Shown here piece after piece: positions 43,225 through 54,034 of a DNA stretch of 64,000 bases (the first letter of the stretch is position 1; each line of letters opens with the position of its first letter). The notes beneath the pieces were generated by a model. It saw only the letters and a program-made list of their open reading frames with translations, was not told the origin of the DNA and did not search any database. The position numbers and the translations under genes are program-made. Origin of the DNA: Fistulifera solaris. Taxonomy: Eukaryota; Bacillariophyta; Bacillariophyceae; Naviculales; Stauroneidaceae. The stretch covers positions 620,001 through 684,000 of the forward strand of contig AP026133.1 of assembly GCA_030295235.1 (NCBI GenBank). Direction: 5' to 3'.

Positions 43225-44103
43225 ATGAAGCGATCGGTGAAGAAAACAGATGAATCAGAAGGCGGCAATTTAGAAAAATGGGCAAAAGATAGGCTAGAGC
43301 AAAACCATCCGCAACACGGCAGCGCCATGCCAATCTACCAGGTTTCGAATGCGCCGATACATCTTAACGATTACTTGTTGCCTTCTGTAAACAACCAATT
43401 GGTTGCAGCACAACATCTCACGGCAGTCATCAATTCTAATGCATCGAATTTGCTCAGACGACCCACTTCTAATAGTTCCGCAGTATATTCACCGCAGATC
43501 GTGAGCCTCGACACAGCATTGCGTGCGGATTTGGTGCCTAACGCACTGATAGTACCCTATCAGGCTCAGCCGATTGCACCAAGTCGTCAAACAGAGATGG
43601 TATCTGTCGCACTTACGAATTCTACCGAACGTTCGCTTTCCGGACCCACGCCAAGCAAGCCTAAGCGTCCTTTGTCTGCGTACAATGTCTTTTTCCAAGA
43701 AGAGCGTGCGAAAATAATAGAAGAAAGAGAAGGCGTAGAGAGAAACGACTCATCCGGCAACTCGCCAACCAACAAAAAACAGCGTTACCAACCGAATGGA
43801 ACAGGTTTCGAAGATCTAGCTAAGGAAATCAGCAGACGATGGAAGGCTGTCGACAGCGAGCGGCTTTCTGAATGCACCCGGCTTGCGGAAGCCGATACGG
43901 AAAGATATCAACAAGAGCTCGCAGAGTATAGTAAATTGAGAGAAGAGAGGCTATCAGCGAAGCAGCGCGCTCAAGCCGCCTCAGTGTCCGAAGAGACCTG
44001 GAAAAACTATCTTGCAACTGCAGAAAAACAAAAGCCACCGCGGCCATCGCGGAAGCGGTCAAGGAAAGGGATAGATCATAAGATCACGGATAAAAACGTG
44101 TAA
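43225..44103 (+). CDS. HMG-box protein B (unit 2, intact)
   Basis: 292 aa, ATG at 43225. Residues about 1-145 are low-complexity Asn/Ser/Ala-rich without domain. The single HMG box spans about 147-225: KPKRPLSAYNVFFQEERAKI, KKQRYQPNGTGFEDLAKEIS, RRWKAVDSERLSECTRLAEA. A coiled, charged tail (RLSAKQRAQAASVSEETWKN) and a basic end (PPRPSRKRSRKGID) follow. It is the only one of the six HMG-box copies with an uninterrupted frame, and serves as the model for the other two paralogues. DNA-bending or chromatin role by family. Confidence 0.92.
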   Translation: MKRSVKKTDESEGGNLEKWAKDRLEQNHPQHGSAMPIYQVSNAPIHLNDYLLPSVNNQLVAAQHLTAVINSNASNLLRRPTSNSSAVYSPQIVSLDTALRADLVPNALIVPYQAQPIAPSRQTEMVSVALTNSTERSLSGPTPSKPKRPLSAYNVFFQEERAKIIEEREGVERNDSSGNSPTNKKQRYQPNGTGFEDLAKEISRRWKAVDSERLSECTRLAEADTERYQQELAEYSKLREERLSAKQRAQAASVSEETWKNYLATAEKQKPPRPSRKRSRKGIDHKITDKNV

Positions 44104-46033
44104 ATCGAGGCAACATACGAAGTTCGTCACGTTGAAAATTGTTAGCTTTTCGCTCGCCGAAGGAGGAGTAAAGGTTCGAATAAGGATCTGAGAAAAGCGA
44201 GACTGATGAGTATGAAGGCTTGTATTGAAGATTGCGAAGCCCTCACGATAGTGCGTTGGTACGCTCAGATTCGAAGCGGAGAAACAAGCAGTTGCTCTGG
44301 TTTCCAAATGTGCTATCCAGGGTGAGCTCATGGGCAAGCTGCGACGAATAAATTGATTTGCCCCGTTGATTTTGCAATAATGTGAGGGCTTGCAATTCCA
44401 GTGATGGGTTTAAAGACATGAAGTCCAGCAATCGAACCAACGATCGCAACCATCGATTGCGTGGTGCGGAGATCGTTTAGTGTATGTTTTCATTCAGGCG
44501 TCATGCGTCATAGCGCGGTCTAAAGCCGCGGAGTTTTCAGTGTTCAGGATTCAGGATTCATACTGCGAAATTTCTATAGTCTTTGTAGCTATTGTCTTTT
44601 CGGGCTGGGACGAATGACGAATGCCGAATGTCATTACGAGTGCTACTTAGCTCGATGATTTGATTTGAGTCCCTTTTGTTCTTTCGGGAACATAAAAACT
44701 AGAGAGACATCAAGCCAACGTCGCATGTCAAATTTAATCCTCTTCATATTAGTTCCTTTATTTTGCATCCGGTTTTAAGCGTATTAAGCCGCAGCTGTGT
44801 AACCTCTACTGGCGACAAATTATCAATAATTACATTTCTTTCAAAAGCGTAACTACGATGTATGAACTTCTTCAAGGCAATTAATGGCAAATTTTCCAAA
44901 ACCATACCCTGCATTGATTCCAGTAAGAATGTAGTCGTTGTAGCTAATCAGAATTCAGAACAGTAGAAGTTGCGCTAAAAATCCAACAGATGCCGGCAAC
45001 ACGAAAGTCATGTTTGATGAAAGAAAGGCAATCACATTCATACGGTTGATAATGTAGCAAAATCAATCTGCTCAGAGCAATTGTTGCATGTTGTCGGTTT
45101 GATAATCAAGTATGAAGACTCTGAGTGCCAATGATTTCAGTCCATGACAAGAAATAGAATTTTTATCACTCTGTTCCATTCCAGAGATTAGCTAAAGGTA
45201 TCCAGCCCTACCAGGTAGCCATGCTTCATGCTAGGCTGCATCGGTCGTTGGCAAATACTTGAGCGGCATTTCTTAAATCTCTTCTCATGACTACTTAGCT
45301 ATTGTATGCCGCTCACCCGCCCCTAGCTAGAAGGCGGTTTCTTTCTAGGGTCTAGGGTCTCAAAAGTCTCTAGTCTCTAGTAGAGTCTAATTAGGAGGTA
45401 TTAGTCCATGACGAGAAATAGAATTTTTATCACTCTGTTCCATTCCAGAGATTAGCTAAAGGTATCCAGCCCTACCAGGTAGCCATGATTCATGCTATGC
45501 TGCATCGGTCGTTGGTAAATACTCGAGCGGCATTGCTTAAATCTCTTCTCATGACTACTTAGCTATTGTATGCCGCTCACCCGCCCTAGCTAGAAGGCGG
45601 TTTTTATCTGGGGTCCAGGGTCTCAAAAGTCTCTAGTCTCTAGTAGAGTCTAATTAGGAGGTTTGTTTAAGTAGAAAGCCTCTGGGAGAGGGAGCTGGAA
45701 AGAAAGAAACGCATGTTTTATGTCGTCGGTTGTCGGTTGTAGGTTGTAAATGATGTACGATGTGGGATCCAAAATGGTTTACTGAGGAATAAACTGTCAT
45801 ATGATATTACGAAAGACCGTGTCGTCGCCTATTTAGACTATTTAAGAAAGTCCGAAGCTTTGGATCCTACATCTACATCTGGCTTAAACCTTCGTCGAAG
45901 CGTATCACCAACATCAGTGGATCTGAGGCAAAACGGAAAAAATTAGGACATGAAAGCAGCAGTTGGCTCAAAATAAAGATGGGAATCAAAATGCTCATTC
46001 GATGCAGCTTTGTGGGTGAATGCAGCAACAATC
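44104..46033. other. Intergenic region with nested repeat (unit 2)
   Basis: Counterpart of 24632-26560, nearly identical base for base over 1.93 kb. No gene is visible. Confidence 0.5.
45139..45661. repeat. 263/264-bp tandem repeat, two copies (unit 2)
   Basis: Copy a 45139-45402 and copy b 45403-45661, same as in unit 1 with one extra C in copy a (CGCCCCTAGC). The small tandem repeat therefore predates or was copied with the large duplication. Confidence 0.9.
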
Positions 46034-47048
46034 ATGAGCCAAGCGAATGCCAACAAACGGTCTTTGGGCGCACATAGCGTTGCGCGGAAACGCGAATGCA
46101 AACGCATGCAAGACGATCTTCAAATTCAAACCATTGTTGCACAAGCCATTGAACACGAACTTGTGCCATTGCCATCAGTTACACAAGTTCCTTCTCGTTT
46201 TAATCCACATCACTTGTCGACACTAAATTCTTCAAAAAGCGACAGCGGATCATTGCAACAGCTTGAGCCACAAACAAGTTCAATTGATCCGCACGATCGC
46301 GCTTCAATTCTCGGTCTTACTGTAGTAGCTATCCTTGAGCACCATCATCAATGCCACCAAATTAGAGATGTCGACCACATGTTGCGAAGGGACTCGGCGT
46401 CAATTTACAGTGCAGCTGATTCTCATTCGGCCCTAATCACAGGCACCAAAGCTGTCGACAAACGGGTGAGTCTGTCAACGGATCAAAACTCCAGCGGCGA
46501 CCACCAAACTTCTTCCGATTTAAAACGTCCCTCTGTGGCGTCAACCGCCTCAGCCATTCACAGTCCTTCAAATCAATCTGCTGCTGGTAGTTATTCGCCG
46601 CGATATCATTCCGAGTCAAAACTTGCCAAGCCGAAGCGTCCCCTATCAGCTTACAATGTCTTCTTCCAGGAAGAGCGCGCCAAAATCATTGCCGATCAAA
46701 AGGTAATCAGCCCGCTTCTCCTCCGGAATCATCGCCCTAACCGAAAGCAAAGATATCGACCAAACGGAACTGGGTTTGAAGATCTCGCCAAAGAAATCAG
46801 CAAACGGTGGAAACATGTCGGAAAGGAGCGCCTGGAAGAATGCACTCAGCGCGCAAATGCCGATATGGTTCGGTATGAAACCGAGCTGGCTCTGTATAAT
46901 GAGCAAAGGAGGCAGCCTGTCGGCGAAGCAGCGTGCTCAAAGAGCCACGGTGTCCGAAGAAGCTTGGGCGCAGTATCTCGCCGCTGCCGAAAGTCAAAAG
47001 CCTCCCCGAAAGAGAAAGTCAAAGAAACGATCTTACCAAAAACCCTGA
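46034..47048 (+). CDS. HMG-box protein C (unit 2 copy)
   Basis: ATG at 46034. Long N-terminal region of about 205 residues with a His-rich stretch (ILEHHHQCHQIRD), then one HMG box: KPKRPLSAYNVFFQEERAKI, RYRPNGTGFEDLAKEISKRW. Near 46905-46920 two bases are missing relative to the expected EQREARLSAKQRAQ; without repair the frame ends at 47068 with unrelated sequence, and with repair the tail (ATVSEEAWAQYLAAAESQKP, basic KRKSKKRSYQKP) ends at 47048, 338 aa. The tail homology with HMG-A and HMG-B supports the repaired end. Confidence 0.85.
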
Positions 47049-47483
47049 GAGGGCTGTATGTTTTTTGAGGCCAACGAGCGATGAGAACGCATGAAGATTG
47101 AACCGATAATGAAAACAAGAACTTGAGTTCAGTGGTTCGAAATGCGGTCTTCAAAAACAGTTTAGTCGCTTTGTGATGAAGAATTTTCCGCCAAAAGCTT
47201 TTTGGCTATCATAGTTTTCCACTACTTTTTACCCTAATCATGAAACTTTCATCTTAGTTGAGAACTGTCTTTGCAACCAAGTCGCCTTCCCAAGTAGCCT
47301 AGTTACAGCGTACAACAAACAATACTTGGTAGAAACATGATCAATGTGAAAGAATATACCAAGTACTCCGGTAATAAGGAACATTCAAGGCGGAAGCAGC
47401 GGTTAGCACGTTTATGGTCGCGTGCCGCGTGTGAAAACGTAGGATTTCTCGGGTACCGGTACCGATACCGGGTACGGTACCTG
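47049..47483. other. Intergenic region up to the transposon target (unit 2)
   Basis: As in unit 1, including the GGTACCGGTACCGATACCGG palindrome cluster at 47453-47483 immediately left of the insertion. Confidence 0.5.
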
Positions 47484-47661
47484 GTACAGCTGTTTGCACA
47501 ATGGCCCAGACTTCATGTAGGTTCCGTAGAAGTCTACCACAACGGAGTTGAGTCGCGGTCCGACTACTCCTCCGCCCTACTCCCATCGCGACAAATCTCG
47601 TGTTGTTTTCGAGAATGCCGATCCTATCATTACATTGCTAATAACACTTGCAGACTGCTTT

Positions 47662-47735
47662 AGTCAGGCACGATCAACACACATATTGTTCCTTTTTTTA
47701 TTTAGCATCGATTGGTATATATATCGTGCCTGACT
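47662..47735. repeat. 74-bp inverted repeat inside the transposon
   Basis: AGTCAGGCACGAT (47662-47674) is exactly inverted as ATCGTGCCTGACT (47723-47735) around a 48-bp AT-rich centre. It could be a nested miniature element or a hairpin belonging to the host element. Confidence 0.75.
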
Positions 47736-48012
47736 CAAAACATTTCGGTTCTCAAAACTGTCGGTGAAAATTGGCACACGTTTGTGTGCAGTGATGACTC
47801 GCGGGCTATCAAGACAAATGGATTTGTGGAGAGCATTTTCCTTCAGACCTTGAAAGATCATCACCCAGCACTCAAAGAGAGCTTGGTTCAACAAAATTGA
47901 CACGATCATTGTTGAAGAAAGCCATTCCAATCATGAAATCGATGATGAAGACGGAAGTGACGATATGGACAAGTTGCCGTCAGAGGGCGAAATAGAGGAT
48001 GAAACAGACTAA
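47712..48012 (+). pseudogene. Coding remnant with acidic C-terminus inside the transposon
   Basis: A frame from 47712 to 47900 (NWHTFVCSDDSRAIKTNGFV, then ESIFLQTLKDHHPALKESL) is followed, one frame over, by IVEESHSNHEIDDEDGSDDM and DKLPSEGEIEDETD ending at the TAA at 48010-48012. An acidic tail after a short conserved-looking segment resembles the 3' end of a transposase-like gene, but no catalytic motif remains, so the assignment is only an inference. Confidence 0.4.
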
Positions 48013-48611
48013 ACAGCGCTGGATCGCTTCAGCGCTCATGGCAGAGTACTAATTTCATGTAATTTCAACTTACTTTATCAAGAAATTCGCTTTAAGATGC
48101 AGCAACATGAACAAGAATGGTAATGAGGGCATGTTGCAAGTTGCAAGAAGGGAGCGAGATTTTGCGCGAAACGGTGCGTGCCTGTCGGTCGTGTGACGAT
48201 GCGTGACTGACCCGGGACTGAAATGAAACCGACCATTTGTTCAAACAAAGGTAGGTTTAAAAGAATTGATGACAAGAAATTGCTGTCAAAAATGATTAGT
48301 ATCAGTATGATCAAATTTATTTTCTGAAAAAGATGCTTTTTCAGTCAAATCATAGGTTTTCGTGAAGTAGACTTAGCTCCTACGCGAAAATGGCACGTAG
48401 ATTTTGTACTATCCGGTACATTTTCTACGAAAGCTACATAGGTCAGTGACCGGAAGCAAACAGCTGTACCAGAGTAACTAGTAGACTCCTCGTGCCCATT
48501 TCTCCATACTGTACAGCTAAGTAAAAGCGTCCGAAGTATCAACGGAAACAACGCTTTTGGGTACGAAACTCGTCCGAGTACCGCATATCGCCGAAGCGAC
48601 TTCCAAGCATT

Positions 48612-50686
48612 ATGAAAGTTCACGAGGAGGTCACAGTCCTCTCTCTCTACCTGGTGTTGTTGCCTCTCTTCTCTTTTAATTCGTCCAGGCAGCGTGTCAA
48701 GGTGGATTTCTCAGAGAATGCGCTACCGAAGAGGTTATCTATAGGCGCTCGTTATAGCAAAGGCGGGCTTATGAGTCGCCAAGCCCTCTGGTCGAAGAAA
48801 ATCACATTTGCTTTAATCAGTGCTGCGATTGCGTTCTTCGCCGTCAGATTACATCATGGGACACGAATTGTCCGGCAACTTCGAAATCTCCAGACTCCAA
48901 AAGATGTCTTCGTGGACAATCTGAGAAGTTTCTCGACTTTGGAGCGAGAAATAGGAGGCATCTCTCTGCGGCATGTCCCATTAGCTAGTTTCATTTCTAC
49001 TGGTACAGGAGATTGGATGTCTTTTTTAGATGACAGTACGCTTCTTTCCCAAATTTCGATTCCTGGTACTCACGATAGTGCGGCTGCCATTGGGCGGCCG
49101 CTTTGTGATACGCAGAATTGGAACCTCTTGGATCAGCTGCTAAGTGGAATACGCTATTTGGACATCCGCTGTCGTCCTGTGGACAACTATTTCAACATTC
49201 ATCACGGTGTTTGCTTCCTTCATCAACGATTTGATGATGTTTTGAAAGTCGTATCCGGTTTTCTTTCAAATCACGCGGGCGAGACCATCATTATGCGAGT
49301 ATCTAATGCATTCCGGCCTTCTCACGACGCAATAAGCTTCGAGCAAATATGGAATAGATACATGGAAGATACTACCTACGGAACTTTATTTGTGCCCAAT
49401 TTGAGCAGTATCCCTACTCTGGGTGATGTGCGAGGGCGAATCATTGTTGTCAGCAATGAGCTAGGACCCCGACCGAATTATGGATATCAGTTTTTGGAGG
49501 ATCATTCACGAGTATTCAGGACGCATTCGAAATCGATAGTGATGAGAAAGTTGCTGAAAAAGTCGATCTTATTGTCACTCAGATGGAGAAAGCACCACTT
49601 CAACCTGAAAGGCTTACTTTTAATCATTTGAGCGGAACTGGACTTCCTGATTTACGTTTTACTCCAGAAGATGTGGCAGTGACGACTAATAATGCTGCCT
49701 ACGATCTAATCGGCTTTGGTGACTTTAAGCGGGTGGTTGGGATTTTAATTGCAGACTTTCCAGGCGAAGGACTCATTGGTCGAATCCTTTTAGTAATTTC
49801 GGAAAAGAGCTGGAAGAAAAGCTCAGGGCCCAGAATCAATTTCAACTGTATTCCACGACGAATTGCGAAGAAGGGAAACAAGTTGGGTACCTAGATTACC
49901 CCTACCCCGGAGGATCGGTCACAACACGCTTGTCGGATGAACCTGACGTAGATGACAATTCGGCGAGATCCATACTTCTTTCCGGGCCAGTGGAAGCAGG
50001 GACTAGGATTCTTGTTGGTGGGCTGTCTGATCTACTGGGGAAAAGCGATAGTACAATCATAACCGTCGTTGAAGATGTTCTGGAAGGGGGTTCTATTTGC
50101 ATTGAGAATCTCAGGAAATCAACCATTGAAAGTCAATTCGTACAAACATACCAAGAGTTTGCTGAAAGAAAAACCAATCTTCCGTCTTCTGTCCGAGTGG
50201 AAAGACCAACCGATGAAACCAAAGAGTTTGCTGTCACATTGACGAGGGAACTGCATTGGACGGGACGATTTTGTGCTGGAAAATCCTCCGAGAGTGCCCG
50301 GGGAGGTCTCGTCACTGGCATTCTGCGGTCTCACATTAAAGGTTGCCAGTCACTAGCGCAGTCCAAAACAAAAATCTGTGCTGGAGAGTCGTCGTCGTTG
50401 GACGAGCTTCGTTTCGCTCCTACGCAAGTCGAACCAGTGTCGAAAGGGATATTATGTTGGACAAACAAAATGCTTAGGACTGAAGTGCTCGCGAATGATG
50501 ATTCGGTGCTACAAAACAACGAGCTTGTGCTCACTCGACGCCAACGGACCAACATCGGTGCGTAAACTGCGTTATGGTGACGAAGATTTCTGCCCCTTTG
50601 GAACAATTTTAACCGGCGTAGAGTGTCAAAGACCAGCCTGCGTTGTCCTTACCGCATATTGCACAAAACTGACTTATACTCCTTAA
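48612..50686 (+). pseudogene. PI-PLC-X domain protein (unit 2 copy, frame broken)
   Basis: ATG at 48612. The X domain with GTHDS and HHG is intact. Breaks: the T5 run 49491-49495 (shared with unit 1), a T lost near 49787-49790 (CCTTTTAGT versus CCTTTTTAGT), and two bases lost near 50397 (TCGTCGTTGG versus TCGTCGTATTGG). If real, only an N-terminal part of the protein would be made. Amino-acid differences near the active site include QLRSG to QLLSG and DNHFN to DNYFN. Confidence 0.8.
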
Positions 50687-50722
50687 TAGTTGAACTAATT
50701 TACAAAAAAACACTATTGTTTC

Positions 50723-51962
50723 TCAAATGTCAGGTGCGGCAATTACGCTATCCACCCAGTACTCCTCCCTCTTTTTCTTTCGTGATCTCGTCGAGCGTTG
50801 TTTTGTTTTCCTCTCTGACACTTCTGTCCACGCATTTAAGTGTCGCTCTGCAGGATATAAGCCAGCCCCCGTCATGTTCTGCAATGCTTCGACTGCACCG
50901 GTCCAGTTCCCCACAGAAACTGCTCCTTGCACCAAGAGTGCGTACGATGCTTTGTCTTTCGCTCCTACATCATGAACATTGAATTGATCTTCTCCGTTTT
51001 CCGGTTCGGGACCGCGCGATCTTTCTGTCAGATTGTCAGATAGCAACAGTGCAGCTTCCTGGTGAAGTCCCAAAGATTGATATACTGCGGCAATCGGATT
51101 CACATGCCGCGAAACTAACGGAATACGGTCTGGCAATTGTTTTACCACTTGCACTGCGCGATCCAAAGGTTCCCTTCGACTGGTTAACGATAAATGCTTC
51201 TTCTCCCGTGCCGCGCAAACACAGGCCCTCATTAAGCTCATAATCATTGTGTCCGTGATAAAAACGGTAGGTTCGTATTTCCTTCGTGATCGTCGACTTT
51301 TAGTAGCCGATTCTGTACTCACTCGGTCTAGCCATTTGTTTTCTTTTTGTTGTACTTCGTTGTATATTTCCAGTGCCTTCTCCCATTCTCCCAGCTTCGA
51401 GCATGCCACCAACGCACCTTCGTAATGAATGTTGGTTCGTTCAACTCTTCCTACACTACTACCACTAGTAGCAGTGGTGTTAGTCGGCATCACCATACGA
51501 TCATACGAGCGCAACGCATACCTCCACATGGCCGGCTGTGCCGACTTTCGTGCATTCTTCCAGATGGTCCCCGCGTATCCTTGGGGATCCATCGGTGGAG
51601 GCTGCGTGCGAAAATTGGGATTGTACGGAGAAATGCCTCGGAAGGGGGTGCCATCGGGGCAAAAATGTCGAATCTGAGGACGGGCCAAAGGATCGTCGAG
51701 CCATTTCAAATATCATGGCGGTCCCGCCATTCAACGTTTTGACAAGATCACCTCGGCGAGTCGGTTCTTCGTCTTGTTGATTGCTGGACATGCTTGCCCG
51801 AACGGACGCCCTCTTGTCGTTGGAAAACGTTCGATAAAGCAACACATGGTTTGTAGGAGCGAAAGCAAAAGCCTGCCACCATCTGCTTGGTATTTGATTC
51901 AGAAAAAGGACCAGCAATGGTATTAGGACGAAGGGACGGCGTCTTGGTTGTTTCCTCGTCAT
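50723..51962 (-). CDS. PPR-like protein, plastid-targeted (complete copy)
   Basis: ATG at 51962. N-terminus RRPFVLIPLLVLFLNQIPS is a signal peptide followed by WQAFAFAPTN, an ASAFAP-type site used for diatom plastid import. The mature part has helical-repeat character: GYAGTIWKNARKSAQPAMWR, GALVACSKLGEWEKALEIYNEV, ASYALLVQGAVSVGNWTGAVEALQNMTGAGLYPAERHLNAW, the last two matching PPR motifs. Plastid RNA processing is the usual role. One extra base near 51708-51712 separates the targeting part from the rest; removal gives a 412-aa protein (AMILKWLDDPLARPQ). Its 5' end lies outside the duplicated unit, so this is the only complete copy. Confidence 0.8.
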
Positions 51963-54034
51963 CGTTCACTTTGACATTAATGCTTTTCCCCCGAGCAAAA
52001 GAAAGTGACACAAAGCGGCAGCAAGCAGCTGAAATCTTGCAGATACCAGAGGATATTGTATGCTGCTGGGTATGAACTGTAAGTCTCGACCTGGTAGTCT
52101 CGGTATATTTGCAACCACGCCGTTTTCACGTTTTTTTGTCGTAGTTGTTGAGGTTGATTTTGCGTGCTGACGCAAACCAACATTTTTAATGCCTGAATGC
52201 AGTCGTGGAGATGTTCCACACACTGGGTTCATACTAGCTACAAAGGAAAGACAAACAATTTGCAAGGCCTTATGACATCGTGAATCAACTCTTACATTGC
52301 TAAGCCTGCCGACTGTAATTGACTCCTGTAAAAGCAAATAAAACGGAGGTTTTAAACAGCTTCCTAGTCTAGTTCAAAGCAAAACGGTTCATGACTGAAA
52401 TGCAGTCGTGGCCTCCGAGAACCAACACTTTGGCGTATTTTTGACAACAAAAAATCGAGGCGTGTATTACCAATGATGCTGACGGTGAGTGTATTTTGTT
52501 GAAAACAACTGTAGCTCAAGAAGCTTGCAAACCGAACGAAAGTTAAGTAGAAGTCGGGCTCGGCCGAATAATGATCCGTGACACAATTTAGTCGTGGTAA
52601 AAAACGAGCAACACTTTGGCCTACAGTAAATACGAGAGAAAAACATTTTGCAAGGCGTTCCAACAAAAAGAATCGTGGCGGGTATTGCAAATGAAAATGA
52701 CGGAAATATTATCGTGCTAAACTCGACTGTAGCCTCAAAATCATGCAAAACGAACGGAAGTTAGGGAGCAGTTGGGCTCGCATTTTTATTCATAACTGAG
52801 ATTCACTCGTGGCACGAAAAGGTCTACACTTGGAAGGCATAATACCTTTGTCCGTTGAGCGACAGATGACAGATGACAGATGATGAGAATTTTGGGAGGG
52901 TCATATCAACTTCAGAATTCTCATCCAGACTTGACACCTTTTCTACGTATTTGCCAGTAGATTTTTTACGTGACACATTCGATCAAAATCGAGAATGCGT
53001 CCGCACGATAAAAGTGTTGCCTTTATAGTTTTTGTTTGCGTTTGATCGACATGAAAGTTTGACGTTTGACATCCGCACCATGCTATCACACACCAATCCT
53101 TTCCAATGATGACCTCGTCATGCGGCCACTTGGCTTTACACGTTGAGATCGGCGGGAGACTCTCCAGCGATCGGTAGGTCCGAGATCTTCCTTTTTTACC
53201 CCCTGGTCCTCGTGATCCTAGACTTTCCACGGACGGCTTTTTATGTTGAGTTCTATGCTTTTTTGTGGACGCGTTTGTGGTGAATACATTCCTTGTGAAC
53301 ACTTTTTACAGGCGGCTAGTCATTCGAATAAGTTTTTTTTTCATTCCAAGTGACATCGATCATGCAAAATCATTCCTACGTTTCAATGCGGTCCTGTAGA
53401 TCTTTCCAGCGATAATCGAAGAAACGGTTTCCCTTAAGTTTCACGTTCCCACTCTCCAAGATCAAAACCTTTCATCTGTCCTTTTCACCACTTTCAATGA
53501 ACGATCTCTTTCCTCGATTTCCCGTATCATGAGTTCCTTCGATGCCTTGGTAAGCTTTCACGTTTCATGTCTCGATCACTGACGTTACTTTATCAAGTTG
53601 CCATGTACGACTTTCCCGACTCCCAACACTTCATTCCCATATCATTACTTTTCACTATCCATATTTCCATTACGCGATATCACTATACCAACTCAACAAA
53701 CCGGGAGGGACTATTGTCTCTCCCCGCGGTTAGGGCAAAAAGCCCCGATCGTGCCCCCACCAACAATCAACCAGGTTAGAGTTCTTAGGAGTAGTACTAG
53801 AAATAACTAGTTTAGGTGACACACATTCTCAAGACTTTACCGAGTGTGTAGTGTTGTAGCCCTCGACGCGAACCGATTCATTCGGATTTAAAGCCGGAAA
53901 AAGGTGTAAACGCAACAATGGAATAATCAGTTGAATGTCAAAATTGACCTTTAACTTTAGGAAGCTAGGAATAAATACTCCGTATTAGGTATGTACGATA
54001 ATTATTCTAATTAGATTATTCATTTTTTCTGATT
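51963..54034. other. Gene-poor region between PPR and DUF2358 genes
   Basis: About 2 kb. The first 850 bp hold the degenerate repeat array described separately. From 52830 to 54034 there is a TGACAGATGACAGATGACAGATGA microsatellite (52862-52883) and AT-rich, Ser/Thr-coding-poor sequence. A 119-codon minus frame at 52943-53302 lacks any recognisable domain. Confidence 0.45.
52201..52815. repeat. Degenerate ~200-bp tandem repeat array (about four units)
   Basis: The core A(G/C)TCGTGG recurs at 52201, 52404, 52590 and 52805, spacings 203, 186 and 215 bp. Around each core are related blocks: CAACACTTTGGC (52420, 52608), TCG(A/T)GGCG(T/G)GTATT (52456, 52674), ACTGTAGC, TGCAAA(A/C)CGAACG, AAGTTA(G)..GGGCTCG. 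Units are strongly diverged. A related core occurs singly at 13656-13667. Confidence 0.7.

Larger units (their letters stand above)
47484..48469. mobile_element. Non-autonomous TIR DNA transposon inserted in unit 2 only
   Basis: The element is 47488-48465 (978 bp), flanked by a 4-bp GTAC target duplication (47484-47487 and 48466-48469). Terminal inverted repeats are AGCTGTTTGC / GCAAACAGCT; with the GTAC the symmetry is 14 bp. Sub-terminal inverted repeats are also visible (ATGTAGGTTCCGTAGAA near 47515 and its inverted relative TTCTACGAAAGCTACAT near 48423). Unit 1 has the empty site with one GTAC at 28008-28011. It contains no full transposase, only a short acidic-tail coding remnant. I cannot assign the superfamily from a GTAC target alone. 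Confidence 0.85.
31141..51580. repeat. Unit 2 of the ~19.5-kb direct tandem duplication
   Basis: Repeats the order of unit 1. Length is 20,440 bp, or 19,458 bp without the 978-bp insertion and its 4-bp target duplication. The junction 31140/31141 reads CCCGCGTATCC|TAGCGGTAGAAG. At most one base is shared between the two breakpoints. Confidence 0.95.

Noticed and set aside
52943-53302. 119-codon minus-strand open frame
   Set aside because: Low-information composition, no homologous motif and no neighbouring splice or promoter support.
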